Below, piece after piece: positions 53,039 to 63,500 of a DNA stretch of 64,000 nucleotides (positions are counted from its first letter, which is position 1; the number at the start of each line of letters is the position of its first letter). The stretch comes from Phycisphaeraceae bacterium. GTDB taxonomy: Bacteria > Planctomycetota > Phycisphaerae > Phycisphaerales > Phycisphaeraceae. Made by a program: the position numbers and the translations under genes. The stretch covers positions 84,910 through 148,909 of the forward strand of contig PBAS01000017.1 in the NCBI GenBank assembly GCA_002716625.1. The letters are read 5' to 3'. The notes beneath the pieces are model-generated. The model had not been told where the DNA came from. It saw nothing but the letters and a program-made list of their open reading frames with translations, and made no database searches.

Positions 53039-54547
53039 TCAATTTTCTACATGATCACGTAGGTCGTAACAAAGCAAGCGTGGTGGCTGATCATTGATGC
53101 GGTCGTGGTCATTTTGAACTACGTAAAGTAATCCATGGCTCACAACAGGCGGGGTCCACGATTGTGATGCTGCGAATAGCCAGGTGCGTGCGAGGATTTG
53201 ATGTCCGGTTGGTGACAGGTCCAGCCATAACAGATGGCCCAGTTCACCAAGGCAAAGGAAGTGTCCATCCGCCATCAGTAAGGCGCCGCGATAAGGACCG
53301 TACCTTGCCTGCCTTTGTTGGCCGTAGTACTCATATTTCTCCTCCCATTCAGCTTTGAGTCGCCACATTTGTTTACCGGATTTGGCATCAAGGCAGACAA
53401 GAGCAGCGTCAGGTTCATTTCGACCGTCGAACCCGTATAGGTAACCATCTTTGTAGATGGCAGTGCTGAAATGCGTACCAAGTTGCTTTGTGGTCCATAG
53501 CTTCTGGTGGGAAAAATCTTCTTTGACGCCAAGTAACATACTGCCAGTGTGATAGCTGGCTGAAATAAATACACGATTATCAAAAACCACAGGACAGGCC
53601 GCATTGACAGATTCGTAGCTGGAGCTACGCCACGGAAAACGCCAGTTGATGAGGCCATTTCTTGGGTTGATGCAGAGCAATCCACCGGTTGGTGGGTTGG
53701 TGGCGCCGCCGGTGAAAACAAAAAGCCGCCGTTCACCGTGTACCTGCGCTGCCACTGGAGAAGCGTAACTTGCTCCCCATTCTCTTCCGGACTGCCATAC
53801 GGGGTCACCGGTATGTTTATTTAACGCCACAACACATGGTCCACCGGGCGCACCAACATTGATGATGAGATGATCGCCCTCGATCAACGGCGTGCTGGCG
53901 ATGCCAAAAAACTCCTGCTTGAGCTTGTATTGCGAGAAAAGATCCCGGTTCCATATTTTTTCTCCAGTGTGCAGATTCAAGCAGTAAAGCTTGCCTTCAG
54001 CGCCCAAGGTATAAACGTATTGGGCGTCGACCAATGGAGTTGCCCGTGGACCATTGCTATAACCAAAGCGGTCGCGATAATTTGTCGTGTATTCATATTG
54101 CCAGAGATGTCGGCCTGTTTCGGATTCAAGGCAAATCACCCTCTCTTGGTCTTCCACTCGATGGAAAAACACGAGTTTATTGCCAACAACCGCCGGTGCA
54201 CTATACCCGCGTCCCTTTTTCAGCTCCCACACTAGGCTTGGCCCACTTCGGGGCCAGATTTTAAGCAGTCGAGTTTCACGACAGATACTATTACGCTGAG
54301 GACCCAAGAAGCCTGGCCAGTCTGCTGTAACAGCTTGGGGGGGCAGTGGTTTTGGGGGGGCATGATAGGTGAGGGTGTCGGCTGAGGTCGATGCAATGCC
54401 AGCCAAAAATGGAAGCATGAAAATATACTTCGCTGGCGAGGTCGTATGGTGAAGTCGATTCGGTGGTGTGGGGTGTCTTCTAGAAATGGCGGAAAGTCCA
54501 AGGTAGCCAAGCCAACTGCTACAGGAACTATTACTCGTCTTCGCCAT
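53039..54547 (-). CDS. Exported PQQ-like beta-propeller protein
   Basis: The protein has about 502 residues. ATG 54547 is used; it overlaps the end of the preceding gene by 17 bases. A hydrophobic stretch IFMLPFLAGIASTSA is the likely signal, about 30 residues in. The body is a propeller of PQQ-type blades: DWPGFLGPQRNSICRET, LVFFHRVEDQERVICLESET, YVYTLGAEGKLYCLNLHTGE and ALVCLDAKSGKQMWRLKAEW. No dehydrogenase active-site motif is seen, so it may be a structural or sensor propeller rather than a PQQ enzyme. It follows the cytochrome-WD40 gene in one transcript. Confidence 0.87.
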   Translation of the reverse strand: MAKTSNSSCSSWLGYLGLSAISRRHPTPPNRLHHTTSPAKYIFMLPFLAGIASTSADTLTYHAPPKPLPPQAVTADWPGFLGPQRNSICRETRLLKIWPRSGPSLVWELKKGRGYSAPAVVGNKLVFFHRVEDQERVICLESETGRHLWQYEYTTNYRDRFGYSNGPRATPLVDAQYVYTLGAEGKLYCLNLHTGEKIWNRDLFSQYKLKQEFFGIASTPLIEGDHLIINVGAPGGPCVVALNKHTGDPVWQSGREWGASYASPVAAQVHGERRLFVFTGGATNPPTGGLLCINPRNGLINWRFPWRSSSYESVNAACPVVFDNRVFISASYHTGSMLLGVKEDFSHQKLWTTKQLGTHFSTAIYKDGYLYGFDGRNEPDAALVCLDAKSGKQMWRLKAEWEEKYEYYGQQRQARYGPYRGALLMADGHFLCLGELGHLLWLDLSPTGHQILARTWLFAASQSWTPPVVSHGLLYVVQNDHDRINDQPPRLLCYDLRDHVEN

Positions 54548-57500
54548 CTGGCTCTTCAGCTTGCGCCCCGGTGTTATCGGGATGAAACTCTGCAATCAGC
54601 TTGCCTTCATGATCCCAAATGTACAAAATGCCATCGTCACCACCGGCGGCAACGATTTTACCGTCGGTGGTTGCATCGGTGCAGTACATGTAGCTGTCAG
54701 GTCCGGGAAGTTCGCGGAAGTCTTTACCGTTGTGCTTGACGATGCCCACCTTGGGGTCGCCCGCACTGACAACCAGCTCGTTTTTATAGGCTAAATACTG
54801 AATTGATGTCACATGCTTTTTGAAAATAGAAAAGTTCTCAACCCGCTCACCATCCTTGGTGTTCCAGACATTGATGACTTTGTCTGCGCCGCTACTAGCG
54901 AGCAGCTGGCTGCCGCGGTGCCAGGTTACATCAAGGACATGGTGTGTGTGGCCTTCAAACGTATTGGCGAGTTCACCGTTACTGGCATGGAATACATTGA
55001 CAAGTTTATCTGCCGCACCGCTGGCAAGATATCGTCCATCGGGCGAAAATTGAAGGCTGAAGATGGTATCGCTGTGTGATTCTGGCAGTTGCTTTACCGG
55101 TTCGCCGTCAGGGACACGCCAGAGGCTAATGGTTCCGCTTCGAGATGGCACCCCACTGCCGGCCGCCAGCGTTTCCCCCTCTGGGGTAAATGCTAGAGCC
55201 AATACCCGCCCCACCAATGCTGGCGAATTCCCATCTGTATTCTCCGAAGGCGTAATGACGTGATCGAGTTCCCAGTTGGGATCGAGTTGCCATGCGGTTG
55301 TCGTGTATTTGGTGGTTGCGGCTGTCAAATCACCTTCGTGTGTATAGGCTAAAGCTGTTACGGCACCGCTGGCAACCGGATAGGTCTCAAAGGCGTTTCC
55401 GCTTTCGGCATCGAATGTTGCCACGAATGGCGCAACGCCACCCATGGCCAAAATCCGGATGTCTCGTGAAAATGCAACAGTATGGAGTGGACTCCGGCGA
55501 TCCTTGGATGTTTTACGTGCGTCCTTCAGCGTCCGTTCACCATGCTCAAGTTCAACCCGGGTGCGTGTTAGATTGTCATTTGCATCAAGTGTTGCTTTTA
55601 CCATGTCACGTACGTCTACCGTTGCGTTGCGATAAGCTTGTTCGCTTTTCTCTTTTGCGCGGTCGGCAGTTCTTACCGCGTCTTTATTTTCCTTCGTCGC
55701 CTTTTTAGTTGCATCAAGTCGATCTTCTGCCTGCTTTACCTTGGCTTGGAAGCCTTCCTGATGTCTTGCGGTATCTTCTTTGACATGTTCGATGGTTTTC
55801 AGGATTTCTGATATGTTTTCTGCGATTTTCTGTACCACTTCGACCCGTTCATCTACATCCTTCATCTGCTTTTGTGCTTGTTCAGTTGCTGTCTGCTTCA
55901 CCTTCAAGTCGCGGGCGATCTGATCGGCCTCGGCTACAGCATTCGCTTGATTTAATGACGCCTCAAGTTCAGATGCAGCCTGCGATTTTAATTTGTAGGC
56001 TTCTTCGGCCTGATTGGATCTTGCTTGCAATGTGTTCGCCAACTCATCGAGTTGGCGAACCAGTTCCGCGGATCTTTTAAGGGCCTCCTCCGCACGCTCT
56101 ACATCTTTTTGACCTTGTTCCAGTCGTTTATCTGCTTTTTGTTTAATTTCCTCTGCCTCAGATTGGTCCTTTTCCGTGTTTTCGAGTTTCAGTTGTGCTT
56201 CTTCCAACTCCTTGCGTTTTTCAGTACGCTGCTTTGCTAAATCCACCAGCTTTGATGCAGATGTTTTCTGGTGTTCTTCTGAAGTTTTTAATGTTTCTGA
56301 CCATTTATTCTTTTGTTGTTTAGTAAATTCAGTAAAGCGCTCTAGTTCGTTTACTCGTTCAATGGCATATCGATCGCCTTGCAGTTCGGCGATACGCGAA
56401 CCATCAACAGCATTCCAAAGCGCCACGATGTGATTAGATCCTGCCGAAGCGATCCTTTGGGCATCAGGTCGTACCGAAACAGCAGTAACTGCCGCCCCGT
56501 GTTCAAGTTGGTGGAGTTGTTCGCCGCTCGATATGTTCCAGATGCGGACTGTACCATCCTTGCTGCCCGATACGATTTTTTCGCCTGACGGCCAGATGGT
56601 GTCCAGGCAGGTGACTGGATCACCATGTCCACCAAGGCTTCGTACGGGCAGGAGTGTGACCTCTTGGGACTGATCGAGTTTCCAAATCGAGATCTCCCCA
56701 CCGGCGCCACCTGAAGCGACGCCTGTATAAGTGCCGAAATCAGCTTCCCCACCAATCCAAGTGACTGCATATAGATCTTCGTCAACTTGCGTTGCGGCGA
56801 TCTGGTTTGCATCTTCAAGTCGCCAAATGCGAATCGATTTGTCTTCTCCGGCCGCAGCCGATGCTAGCTGTGTGCTGTCGGGCGAAAAACAGATACTACG
56901 AACCTGTGAGGTGTGTCCGATCAGGCTTTTGATTTGATCGGGCGCGGTCGAGTCCCGCAGGACAATGCTGTGCTTGGGTCCGGCTGTCGCAATCCACTTG
57001 CCGTTTGGACTGATGTCAAGTGGGACTAGAGGCGTGTCTTCTTTGGTGGATTCTTCAGCATCGTGGCTTTCTTCGGCTTGCAGTAATTCTTTATGCCACT
57101 TTCGAACCTCTCGCGGTCGGCGCCAGAGCTTGATGGTGCGATAGCCTCCCGAAGCCAGGACGCGACCATTTGGACTAAAGGCCAGGGAATGGACCATGTC
57201 ATTGTGCGCAGCATGATTATTGCGTTCGTCATTCTCGGTCCCGGGGTCGATTAATTGCTGTACCAGTCGTTTAGAGGGGATGTGATAGATTGAAATTTGG
57301 TTGGCACGCCCGCACGCCACATATTGGCCGTCGGAGGAGATCGCCAGCGACAAAATGGCACCAAGGTGGTTTGGTACAGTTTGCCAATCGATGTGGGTGG
57401 TGGTGTGATCAGGAGCTGGAGTTTTAGTCGGTCCTTTTGCACCTTGGTCGATCCAAACCTTGAGGGTTCCTAGCTCTTGGGGTGAAAGTGGTGGTGCGTT

Positions 57501-57869
57501 AACCCGGTTGTCATCTGGTGGCATGAGCGGCTCTTCGCGGCCTGCTGCCAGGAGAAAAAGTAAGCTTTCACTGCCGTTGCCCGGAATGATTACCGGCCCG
57601 TATTCACTGCCTTTAGCAATTGTCTCGGGGGTCTCTAGGATCAGGTTAGCCTTGGATCGGGTGGTATTGTGACAGGCAAGGCAGCTCTTTTGAAAAATAG
57701 GCAAGATCTGGCTCTGGAAATCAATGAGCACGCCATCAGGTGGCAGTACAATGGCGGTGTCATTCGCCGTCTCATCTGTCGCAGCCAGAGGGGTGGCCAA
57801 GATGCACAGTAAGAACCCTGTGGTGATGAGGGTGGCCTGGCGCAGGTGTAGGTGAATGAAATGAGTCAT
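54531..57869 (-). CDS. Planctomycete cytochrome-c, WD40 and coiled-coil fusion protein
   Basis: The 1112-residue protein has a signal peptide (LITTGFLLCILATPLAATD) and a planctomycete cytochrome C domain at about residues 45-150, with heme motif CLACH in PIFQKSCLACHNTTRSKA. WD40 repeats follow (VHSLAFSPNGRVLASGGYR; VRSICFSPDSTQLASAAA). From about residue 510 to 790 there is a Lys/Glu/Ala-rich coiled coil. More WD40 repeats follow to about 1100 (IFSLQFSPDGRYLASGAAD). The tail is acidic. The heme suggests electron transfer or redox sensing outside the cytoplasm. It is divergent from the PSD1 gene. Confidence 0.93.
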   Translation of the reverse strand: MTHFIHLHLRQATLITTGFLLCILATPLAATDETANDTAIVLPPDGVLIDFQSQILPIFQKSCLACHNTTRSKANLILETPETIAKGSEYGPVIIPGNGSESLLFLLAAGREEPLMPPDDNRVNAPPLSPQELGTLKVWIDQGAKGPTKTPAPDHTTTHIDWQTVPNHLGAILSLAISSDGQYVACGRANQISIYHIPSKRLVQQLIDPGTENDERNNHAAHNDMVHSLAFSPNGRVLASGGYRTIKLWRRPREVRKWHKELLQAEESHDAEESTKEDTPLVPLDISPNGKWIATAGPKHSIVLRDSTAPDQIKSLIGHTSQVRSICFSPDSTQLASAAAGEDKSIRIWRLEDANQIAATQVDEDLYAVTWIGGEADFGTYTGVASGGAGGEISIWKLDQSQEVTLLPVRSLGGHGDPVTCLDTIWPSGEKIVSGSKDGTVRIWNISSGEQLHQLEHGAAVTAVSVRPDAQRIASAGSNHIVALWNAVDGSRIAELQGDRYAIERVNELERFTEFTKQQKNKWSETLKTSEEHQKTSASKLVDLAKQRTEKRKELEEAQLKLENTEKDQSEAEEIKQKADKRLEQGQKDVERAEEALKRSAELVRQLDELANTLQARSNQAEEAYKLKSQAASELEASLNQANAVAEADQIARDLKVKQTATEQAQKQMKDVDERVEVVQKIAENISEILKTIEHVKEDTARHQEGFQAKVKQAEDRLDATKKATKENKDAVRTADRAKEKSEQAYRNATVDVRDMVKATLDANDNLTRTRVELEHGERTLKDARKTSKDRRSPLHTVAFSRDIRILAMGGVAPFVATFDAESGNAFETYPVASGAVTALAYTHEGDLTAATTKYTTTAWQLDPNWELDHVITPSENTDGNSPALVGRVLALAFTPEGETLAAGSGVPSRSGTISLWRVPDGEPVKQLPESHSDTIFSLQFSPDGRYLASGAADKLVNVFHASNGELANTFEGHTHHVLDVTWHRGSQLLASSGADKVINVWNTKDGERVENFSIFKKHVTSIQYLAYKNELVVSAGDPKVGIVKHNGKDFRELPGPDSYMYCTDATTDGKIVAAGGDDGILYIWDHEGKLIAEFHPDNTGAQAEEPDGEDE

Positions 57870-58025
57870 TTGTTAGGGATGCTCTTTTTCGACTCTACTG
57901 CCATTGTAGGTTGAAAATGGTCAAAAATATTAATGGATTATGGTAATCTGCCTATAATTTCTGTAAAATCGTCCGGTGGCATGCCAATTTTGGGCATCGT
58001 AACATGTTTGCTGAAGTGGAAGAAA

Positions 58026-60587
58026 ATGATGTCTTGTAGTTGGGGCAGCATATATTGGGTAACGCAAACCATTGTGGTTTGTCTATCAGTGTTTTTATCA
58101 GTCATTTCTTTCCCGACAACCGCATACAGTTCACAAGGCCAAGCGGTTAAGAGCCATGCGGATGCCGGGCAGTTGTGGATTGAATCACATCTTGGTGAAT
58201 CGAAGAAGCACACTTTTCTTCTTCGTGGCCCAGAATCACGCCACCAGCTGATTGTCACCTTGCGTCAGCAACCAAGTGAAGGCTCCTTTGCGGTTGCTGA
58301 ACGCAAACGAGATATGACGCGGCTGGTTACTTACCAATCTGCCCCTGCCGGGATTGTGCAGATTGATGAGACGGGGTACGTAAAGCCACTGGCCAACGGG
58401 CAAGCCACGATTAGCGTGGTTGGTCCTGGTGGTCGAAATGCGTATGCGAACGTGACGGTTGTGGAGTTTGATACTGAAAAGGAAATCAATTTTGCAGATG
58501 ACGTGGTTCCTGTGTTTACGAAGCTGGGGTGCAACTCAGGTGGTTGTCACGGCAAATCTGACGGCCAGAATGGATTCAAGTTGTCGCTGCTCGGTTTCGA
58601 ACCGTCTGAAGATTATGAATACTTGGTTCAAGAGGCACGGGGTCGTCGGTTATTTCCAGCTTCACCACAACGAAGCCTACTATTGTTGAAAGCTACTGCG
58701 ACGGTTCCTCATAGCGGTGGCGTGCGGATGAAGGAGGATTCTCAGAGCTATAAAATGTTGCGGCAGTGGATTGCGCAGGGTATGCCGTACCGTGGCCAAC
58801 AGGATGCGACACTTCAAAGAATCCAGGTGTTGCCTGAGCATCGTATTCTGCCAGCGGGTGGTAGCCAGCAAGTTTCAGTGCTGGCTCATTATTCGGATGG
58901 ATCGGTTAAGGATGTCACACGCATGGCGCAATATGAGGCGAGTGAGATGGCTGGAGTGGAACGGTCTCCAAGCGGCCACATGACCGTTGGGGATACTCCT
59001 GGAGACATTGCGGTGATGGTGCGGTACTCAACTTCCATGTCTGTTTTTACCGCGACCATTCCACTTGGTGCAGATGTCGGTGAACTGCCGGAGCCAAAGA
59101 ATTTTATTGACGAACATATTTTCGAAAAACTTCAGCAGCTTGGGCTGCCGCCCTCGCCGGTTTGTGATGATGCAACCTTTCTGCGTAGAACAGCTTTGGA
59201 TATTGCGGGACGGCTACCTAGTGTCGATGAGACAATTGAGTTTCTAGGCAGTACGGATCCCGGCAAGCGAGGCAAGTGGATCGATCGTCTGGTCGACAGC
59301 CAAGGATATTCTGATTATTTCGCAAATAAATGGTCTGCTATTCTCCGCAACATGCGTTTCAATGACCGGCAGAAACGGGGCAACTACGCCTTGCACGGAT
59401 GGGTGAAGCAGAGCTTGGCGGTTAATAAGCCTTATGATGAGTTTGTGCGCGACATCGTGGCGGCTTCAGGTAAAGTGGTGTCGAATCCGCCAACAGTTTG
59501 GTATAGCCGCACGAAAGATATCAAGAAGCAAATGGAGGACATGTCGCAGTTGTTCTTGGGCGTGCGTATGCAATGCGCTCAATGTCACCATCATCCATTT
59601 GAACGATGGAGCCGGCAGGATTACTACGGGCTGGCAGCATTCTTTTCCCAGGTCGGCCGCAAGGAGGGTCCCGGTATTGACCAGGCGGTCTTCTATCACA
59701 AGCGCGGCATCGCCTCTACAAAGAACCCCAAAACAGACGAGATGGTTCATCCCACTCCTTTAGGTGATGAGCCACTGGAACTGTCGCCGGATTCCGATCC
59801 ACGCCAAGCCCTCGTGGATTGGATGGTGCGAGAGGATAATCCGTTCTTCGCCCACGCTTTGGTGAATCGCTATTGGAAACATTTTTTCAATCGGGGGCTG
59901 GTACACCCAGAAGATGACCTGCGAGCAACGAACCCACCATCACACCCGCAGCTACTCGATAAATTGGCGGCACACTTTGTTGACAGTGGATACGATTTGA
60001 AGGCGTTGGTCCGCTTGATCTGTCGGTCCACGGCATACCAGCTGGCATCCCAGCCGAATAGCAGCAATGGTCGAGATCGCCAGAACTTTGCACGGTACTA
60101 TCCACGTCGCTTAAATGCAGAAGTTCTATTGGACGCGATCAATACGGTAACTGAAGGCAAATCGTCCTTCAAGGGGCTTCCGCCGAATATCCGTGCCGTA
60201 CAGTTGCCTGATAGTGGCGTAAAAGATGAAGAAGGTGATTTCCAGTTCCTCAAGATATTTGGTCGTCCTGCTGGTTCGAGTGTTTGTGAATGCGAGCGGG
60301 CGGACACAGCTAATTTAGCCCAGAGCCTGCACTTGTTAAATGCACAGCAGTTGCAGCAGAAGCTTACTTCAGGCCGCGCCAAAAAACTGGGTGCGGATCA
60401 GGGCCGTGCCGATCCGGAGAAGATCCGCGAACTCTATCTTCTGGCGTTCTCGCGGCCGCCAGGAGATATGGAATTGGCTAATGCGATAGCCTATCTAAGC
60501 AATGCCGAGCAGGACAAGAAGCATGAGTTATATGAAGATGTTCTTTGGGCGATGATCAATACCAAGCAATTCATGTTTAATCATTGA
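58026..60587 (+). CDS. PSD1/DUF1549-DUF1553 protein with Ig-like and CX4CH domains
   Basis: ATG 58026 (or 58029, with GGAAG 6 bases upstream) is used because a signal peptide (TQTIVVCLSVFLSVISFPTT) begins there; 57933 is a longer alternative. The 853-residue protein has a BIG2-like domain (YVKPLANGQATISVVGPGGR). A planctomycete cytochrome-like domain follows with C-x4-C-H in LGCNSGGCHGKSDGQNGF. DUF1549 contains a second heme-like motif C-A-Q-C-H in GVRMQCAQCHHHPFERW. DUF1553 runs to the end (FFAHALVNRYWKHFFNRG; RAPADTANLAQ-type tail). These proteins are near-exclusive to Planctomycetota and relatives. The function is unproven; a redox role is inferred. Confidence 0.92.
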   Translation: MMSCSWGSIYWVTQTIVVCLSVFLSVISFPTTAYSSQGQAVKSHADAGQLWIESHLGESKKHTFLLRGPESRHQLIVTLRQQPSEGSFAVAERKRDMTRLVTYQSAPAGIVQIDETGYVKPLANGQATISVVGPGGRNAYANVTVVEFDTEKEINFADDVVPVFTKLGCNSGGCHGKSDGQNGFKLSLLGFEPSEDYEYLVQEARGRRLFPASPQRSLLLLKATATVPHSGGVRMKEDSQSYKMLRQWIAQGMPYRGQQDATLQRIQVLPEHRILPAGGSQQVSVLAHYSDGSVKDVTRMAQYEASEMAGVERSPSGHMTVGDTPGDIAVMVRYSTSMSVFTATIPLGADVGELPEPKNFIDEHIFEKLQQLGLPPSPVCDDATFLRRTALDIAGRLPSVDETIEFLGSTDPGKRGKWIDRLVDSQGYSDYFANKWSAILRNMRFNDRQKRGNYALHGWVKQSLAVNKPYDEFVRDIVAASGKVVSNPPTVWYSRTKDIKKQMEDMSQLFLGVRMQCAQCHHHPFERWSRQDYYGLAAFFSQVGRKEGPGIDQAVFYHKRGIASTKNPKTDEMVHPTPLGDEPLELSPDSDPRQALVDWMVREDNPFFAHALVNRYWKHFFNRGLVHPEDDLRATNPPSHPQLLDKLAAHFVDSGYDLKALVRLICRSTAYQLASQPNSSNGRDRQNFARYYPRRLNAEVLLDAINTVTEGKSSFKGLPPNIRAVQLPDSGVKDEEGDFQFLKIFGRPAGSSVCECERADTANLAQSLHLLNAQQLQQKLTSGRAKKLGADQGRADPEKIRELYLLAFSRPPGDMELANAIAYLSNAEQDKKHELYEDVLWAMINTKQFMFNH

Positions 60588-63500
60588 AACTAAAACGTAA
60601 CCATATAGCCTCTGCGTGGAAATTCGCGGCTGCACCTCCAAGTTTGTTTGTGTGGAGCGGTCTCGTTGTATGCCTAGTTGCTCCGCTCGGTCTGGCTGAG
60701 GATGATGAGAAGGAATATCCCATCACGCGGCTTCATGCGGTGATGCCAGCTGGTGGCCAAACGGGAACGGATGTTGATGTGGTAGTGACATCCGGAACTC
60801 ATCTGCAGGGTTTGCAGAAAATGGTCTTTTCCCATCCAGGGATTACGGCGAAGGCGAAGGTTATTAAAGCTGAAACAAAATGGCCTATTCCCAAGCGACT
60901 TGACAAAACCTACACCGTATCCATCGCCGAGGATGTCCCATTAGGCGCTCACGATGTTTGGGTGATCGGTACGCATGGCATCTCAAATGCGAGGTTATTC
61001 ATAGTAGGCGCACGTGAAGAGCATCTGGAAGATAACAATCAATCATTTACAAACGCCCAGGAAATTTCTGTTGGAACAGTAGTCAATGGTGCTTCGCAGA
61101 ACGGCGGCATTGACTATTACCAATTCAAGGCAACAAAAGGCCAGAGAATACTGATTGATTGTTATGCTGATCGGATTGGATCACGCATGGATCCCACGTT
61201 GATTTTATGTGATGAATCTGGTGCAGAAGTTATTGCTAATCATGACACTAATCTTCGTGACCCCTTCATTGATTTTGTGGTTGGTGCGGATGCCACTTAT
61301 GTAATAAAAATCCACGATGTGGGTTACCTCGGCGGGCCACAATATTTCTACCGATTAAATCTCAGTGATGGCCCCTATATTGATTGGGTCGAACCATCGG
61401 CTATTTCTCTAACGCAAGAGACATCCAGTACGGTGGACTTAATGGTCTACGGGCGTAATCTGCCTGGTGGGACACCAGCAGAAGGCGTTTTAATTCATGG
61501 TGTGCAGCTTGAACAAACAGCGGTGTCGATTGATCTTTCCAAAGAGATGGATCAGACGGATATTATGCGATCTCGTTTGGTAAATGGTTCAGAATGCTTG
61601 GTTGATGCGATGTCATACCAGCTTGAGACCGATGGTGGATGGACAAATTCAGTCTATTTAGGGTTTGCGTCGGCACCGCTTGTATTTGAAGAAGAGCCAA
61701 ATGATCAACCGAGCAATGCGCAAGCCATCGAAGTGCCTGCTGAAATTCAAGGCAATTTTGATTCGCTTCGTGATTTTGACTGGTTCACGTTTCAGGCCAG
61801 CAAGGGTGACGTGTACCGGATCGACCTTTTCTCGCATCGCATGGGGCATTCAAGTGACGCCTTCATGTTGATTCAGCAACTGGTTGAAGAAGAAGTTGTG
61901 CAGGACATGCAGGGGCAAAACCCGAAGTCCCAAAAATCCGGTGAGGACAACCAGGATGAACGGTTATCTAAGGATTTGCATGAGATCGATGATTTGCCGA
62001 GCGGTCTTAGTCGTCGGTTTAAGTATATGACGCTGTTTTACACGGATTCGTTTGATCCGGGCGTGGATTTTACAGCACCAGCTGACGCTTCCTATCGCAT
62101 AATGGTTCGCAATCAGGTATCAAGTCCTGGACGTCATGCCGCCTACCGCCTATCGATCCATGAGCCTCAGCCCGATTACCGACTGATTACCCAGCGGCAT
62201 GAACTGAACTGGGGCCCCGGCAATGATGGACCAAACCAGTGCAATTATCGTCCCGTCCAGCTGCACCGTGGCGGGGCAAATATGATTGATGTGTATGCAG
62301 TTCGGCGTGATGGATTCGAGGCGTCGATTGATGTTTGGATTGAGTCTTTGCCAGAAGGCGTGACATGCGAAGCTGTAACAATTCAGGCCGGTCGCAACCA
62401 TACTCAGCTTTTTCTGCGGGCTGGAGAAGATGCAAAGCAATGGTCTGGCCCGATTGTGGTCAAAGGGAAGGCAAGAATTGGTGAAATCGAAGTTATTCGT
62501 GAAGCACGAGCGGCAGAAATTCATTGGGATGGCTCTTGGGGCCGCAAGGAGTGGCCTGTTACGCGGCTGGTTGCTGCCACAATGCTTCACATTGATGGCG
62601 AACGACCATTCCCATTTAGAATCCAGCCAGTAGGTACCCCGCCGTTCTCAGTATCTCGTGCAGGCAAGATCGAGGTTCCTCTTGAAATCACGCGGCGTGA
62701 TGGGTATGAGGATTATAAGCTAGAAATCGAAGTGTTGAGGGGGCATTTGCCTGAACATATCAAATCAGAAATGATCAGCGTTGAGAAGGGAAAGAATACC
62801 GCGGTGGCAACCTTTGAAATCGGCCCCGAGGCGGATGCGGAACCGCATGCTCTAATGCTGGTTGCCAAGGAAGCATCGGTTTCCGTGATGCGTGATCCAG
62901 GTGCTGCGGCAGAAGCACGCGAAGCAAAAATAAAAATCACTCAAGCTCTTACGGAACTGACCTCGGCGGCAGCGGAGGCAGAAGAAGCCGAACAGCGGGC
63001 CCATCAGAATCTTGAGAAGGCCAAGGCAGAACATGAACAGGCGGTAGCAGAAACTTCGGTGCAACAGGTTGAAAAGGTCTCTGTCGACGAGTCTGGAGAA
63101 CAAGGTGGTCAGGCAACAGCCACTTTGGAAAAGAAGGGGCCAGAAGGGGAATTTCCCGCGGTCAACCCAGCGGATGTATCAGCGGATCTCCGAGAAGCCC
63201 CCCCTGCTTCGGATCTTCCGATATCTGATTCGCAAGCCAAGGTCAATGCAGCAGTAGAAGCCAAGGCAACTGCTCAGCAAGCTGTAAAAGAAACAAAAGC
63301 GAAGGTAGAAGGCGCCAAAGAAGCATTAAAACAGGTCCAACAGTCACTTGAAAAGGCCCAGGATGCGAAACCAAAATGGTTCAAGTTCAATCCGCCCGTG
63401 ATGCAGGTTGTCCTTGAAGTCAAGCCCGGCCCCGTAGAACTGCAGGTGGACTCGCCAAAGGTGTCATTGCGGCAAGGTGAAAGCCTTGATTTAGTCGTGG

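Noticed and set aside
55292..55708. Long plus-strand frame opposite the WD40-coiled-coil gene
   Set aside because: It is a shadow of the strongly biased coding strand; its translation is rich in Arg, Leu and His without any domain.
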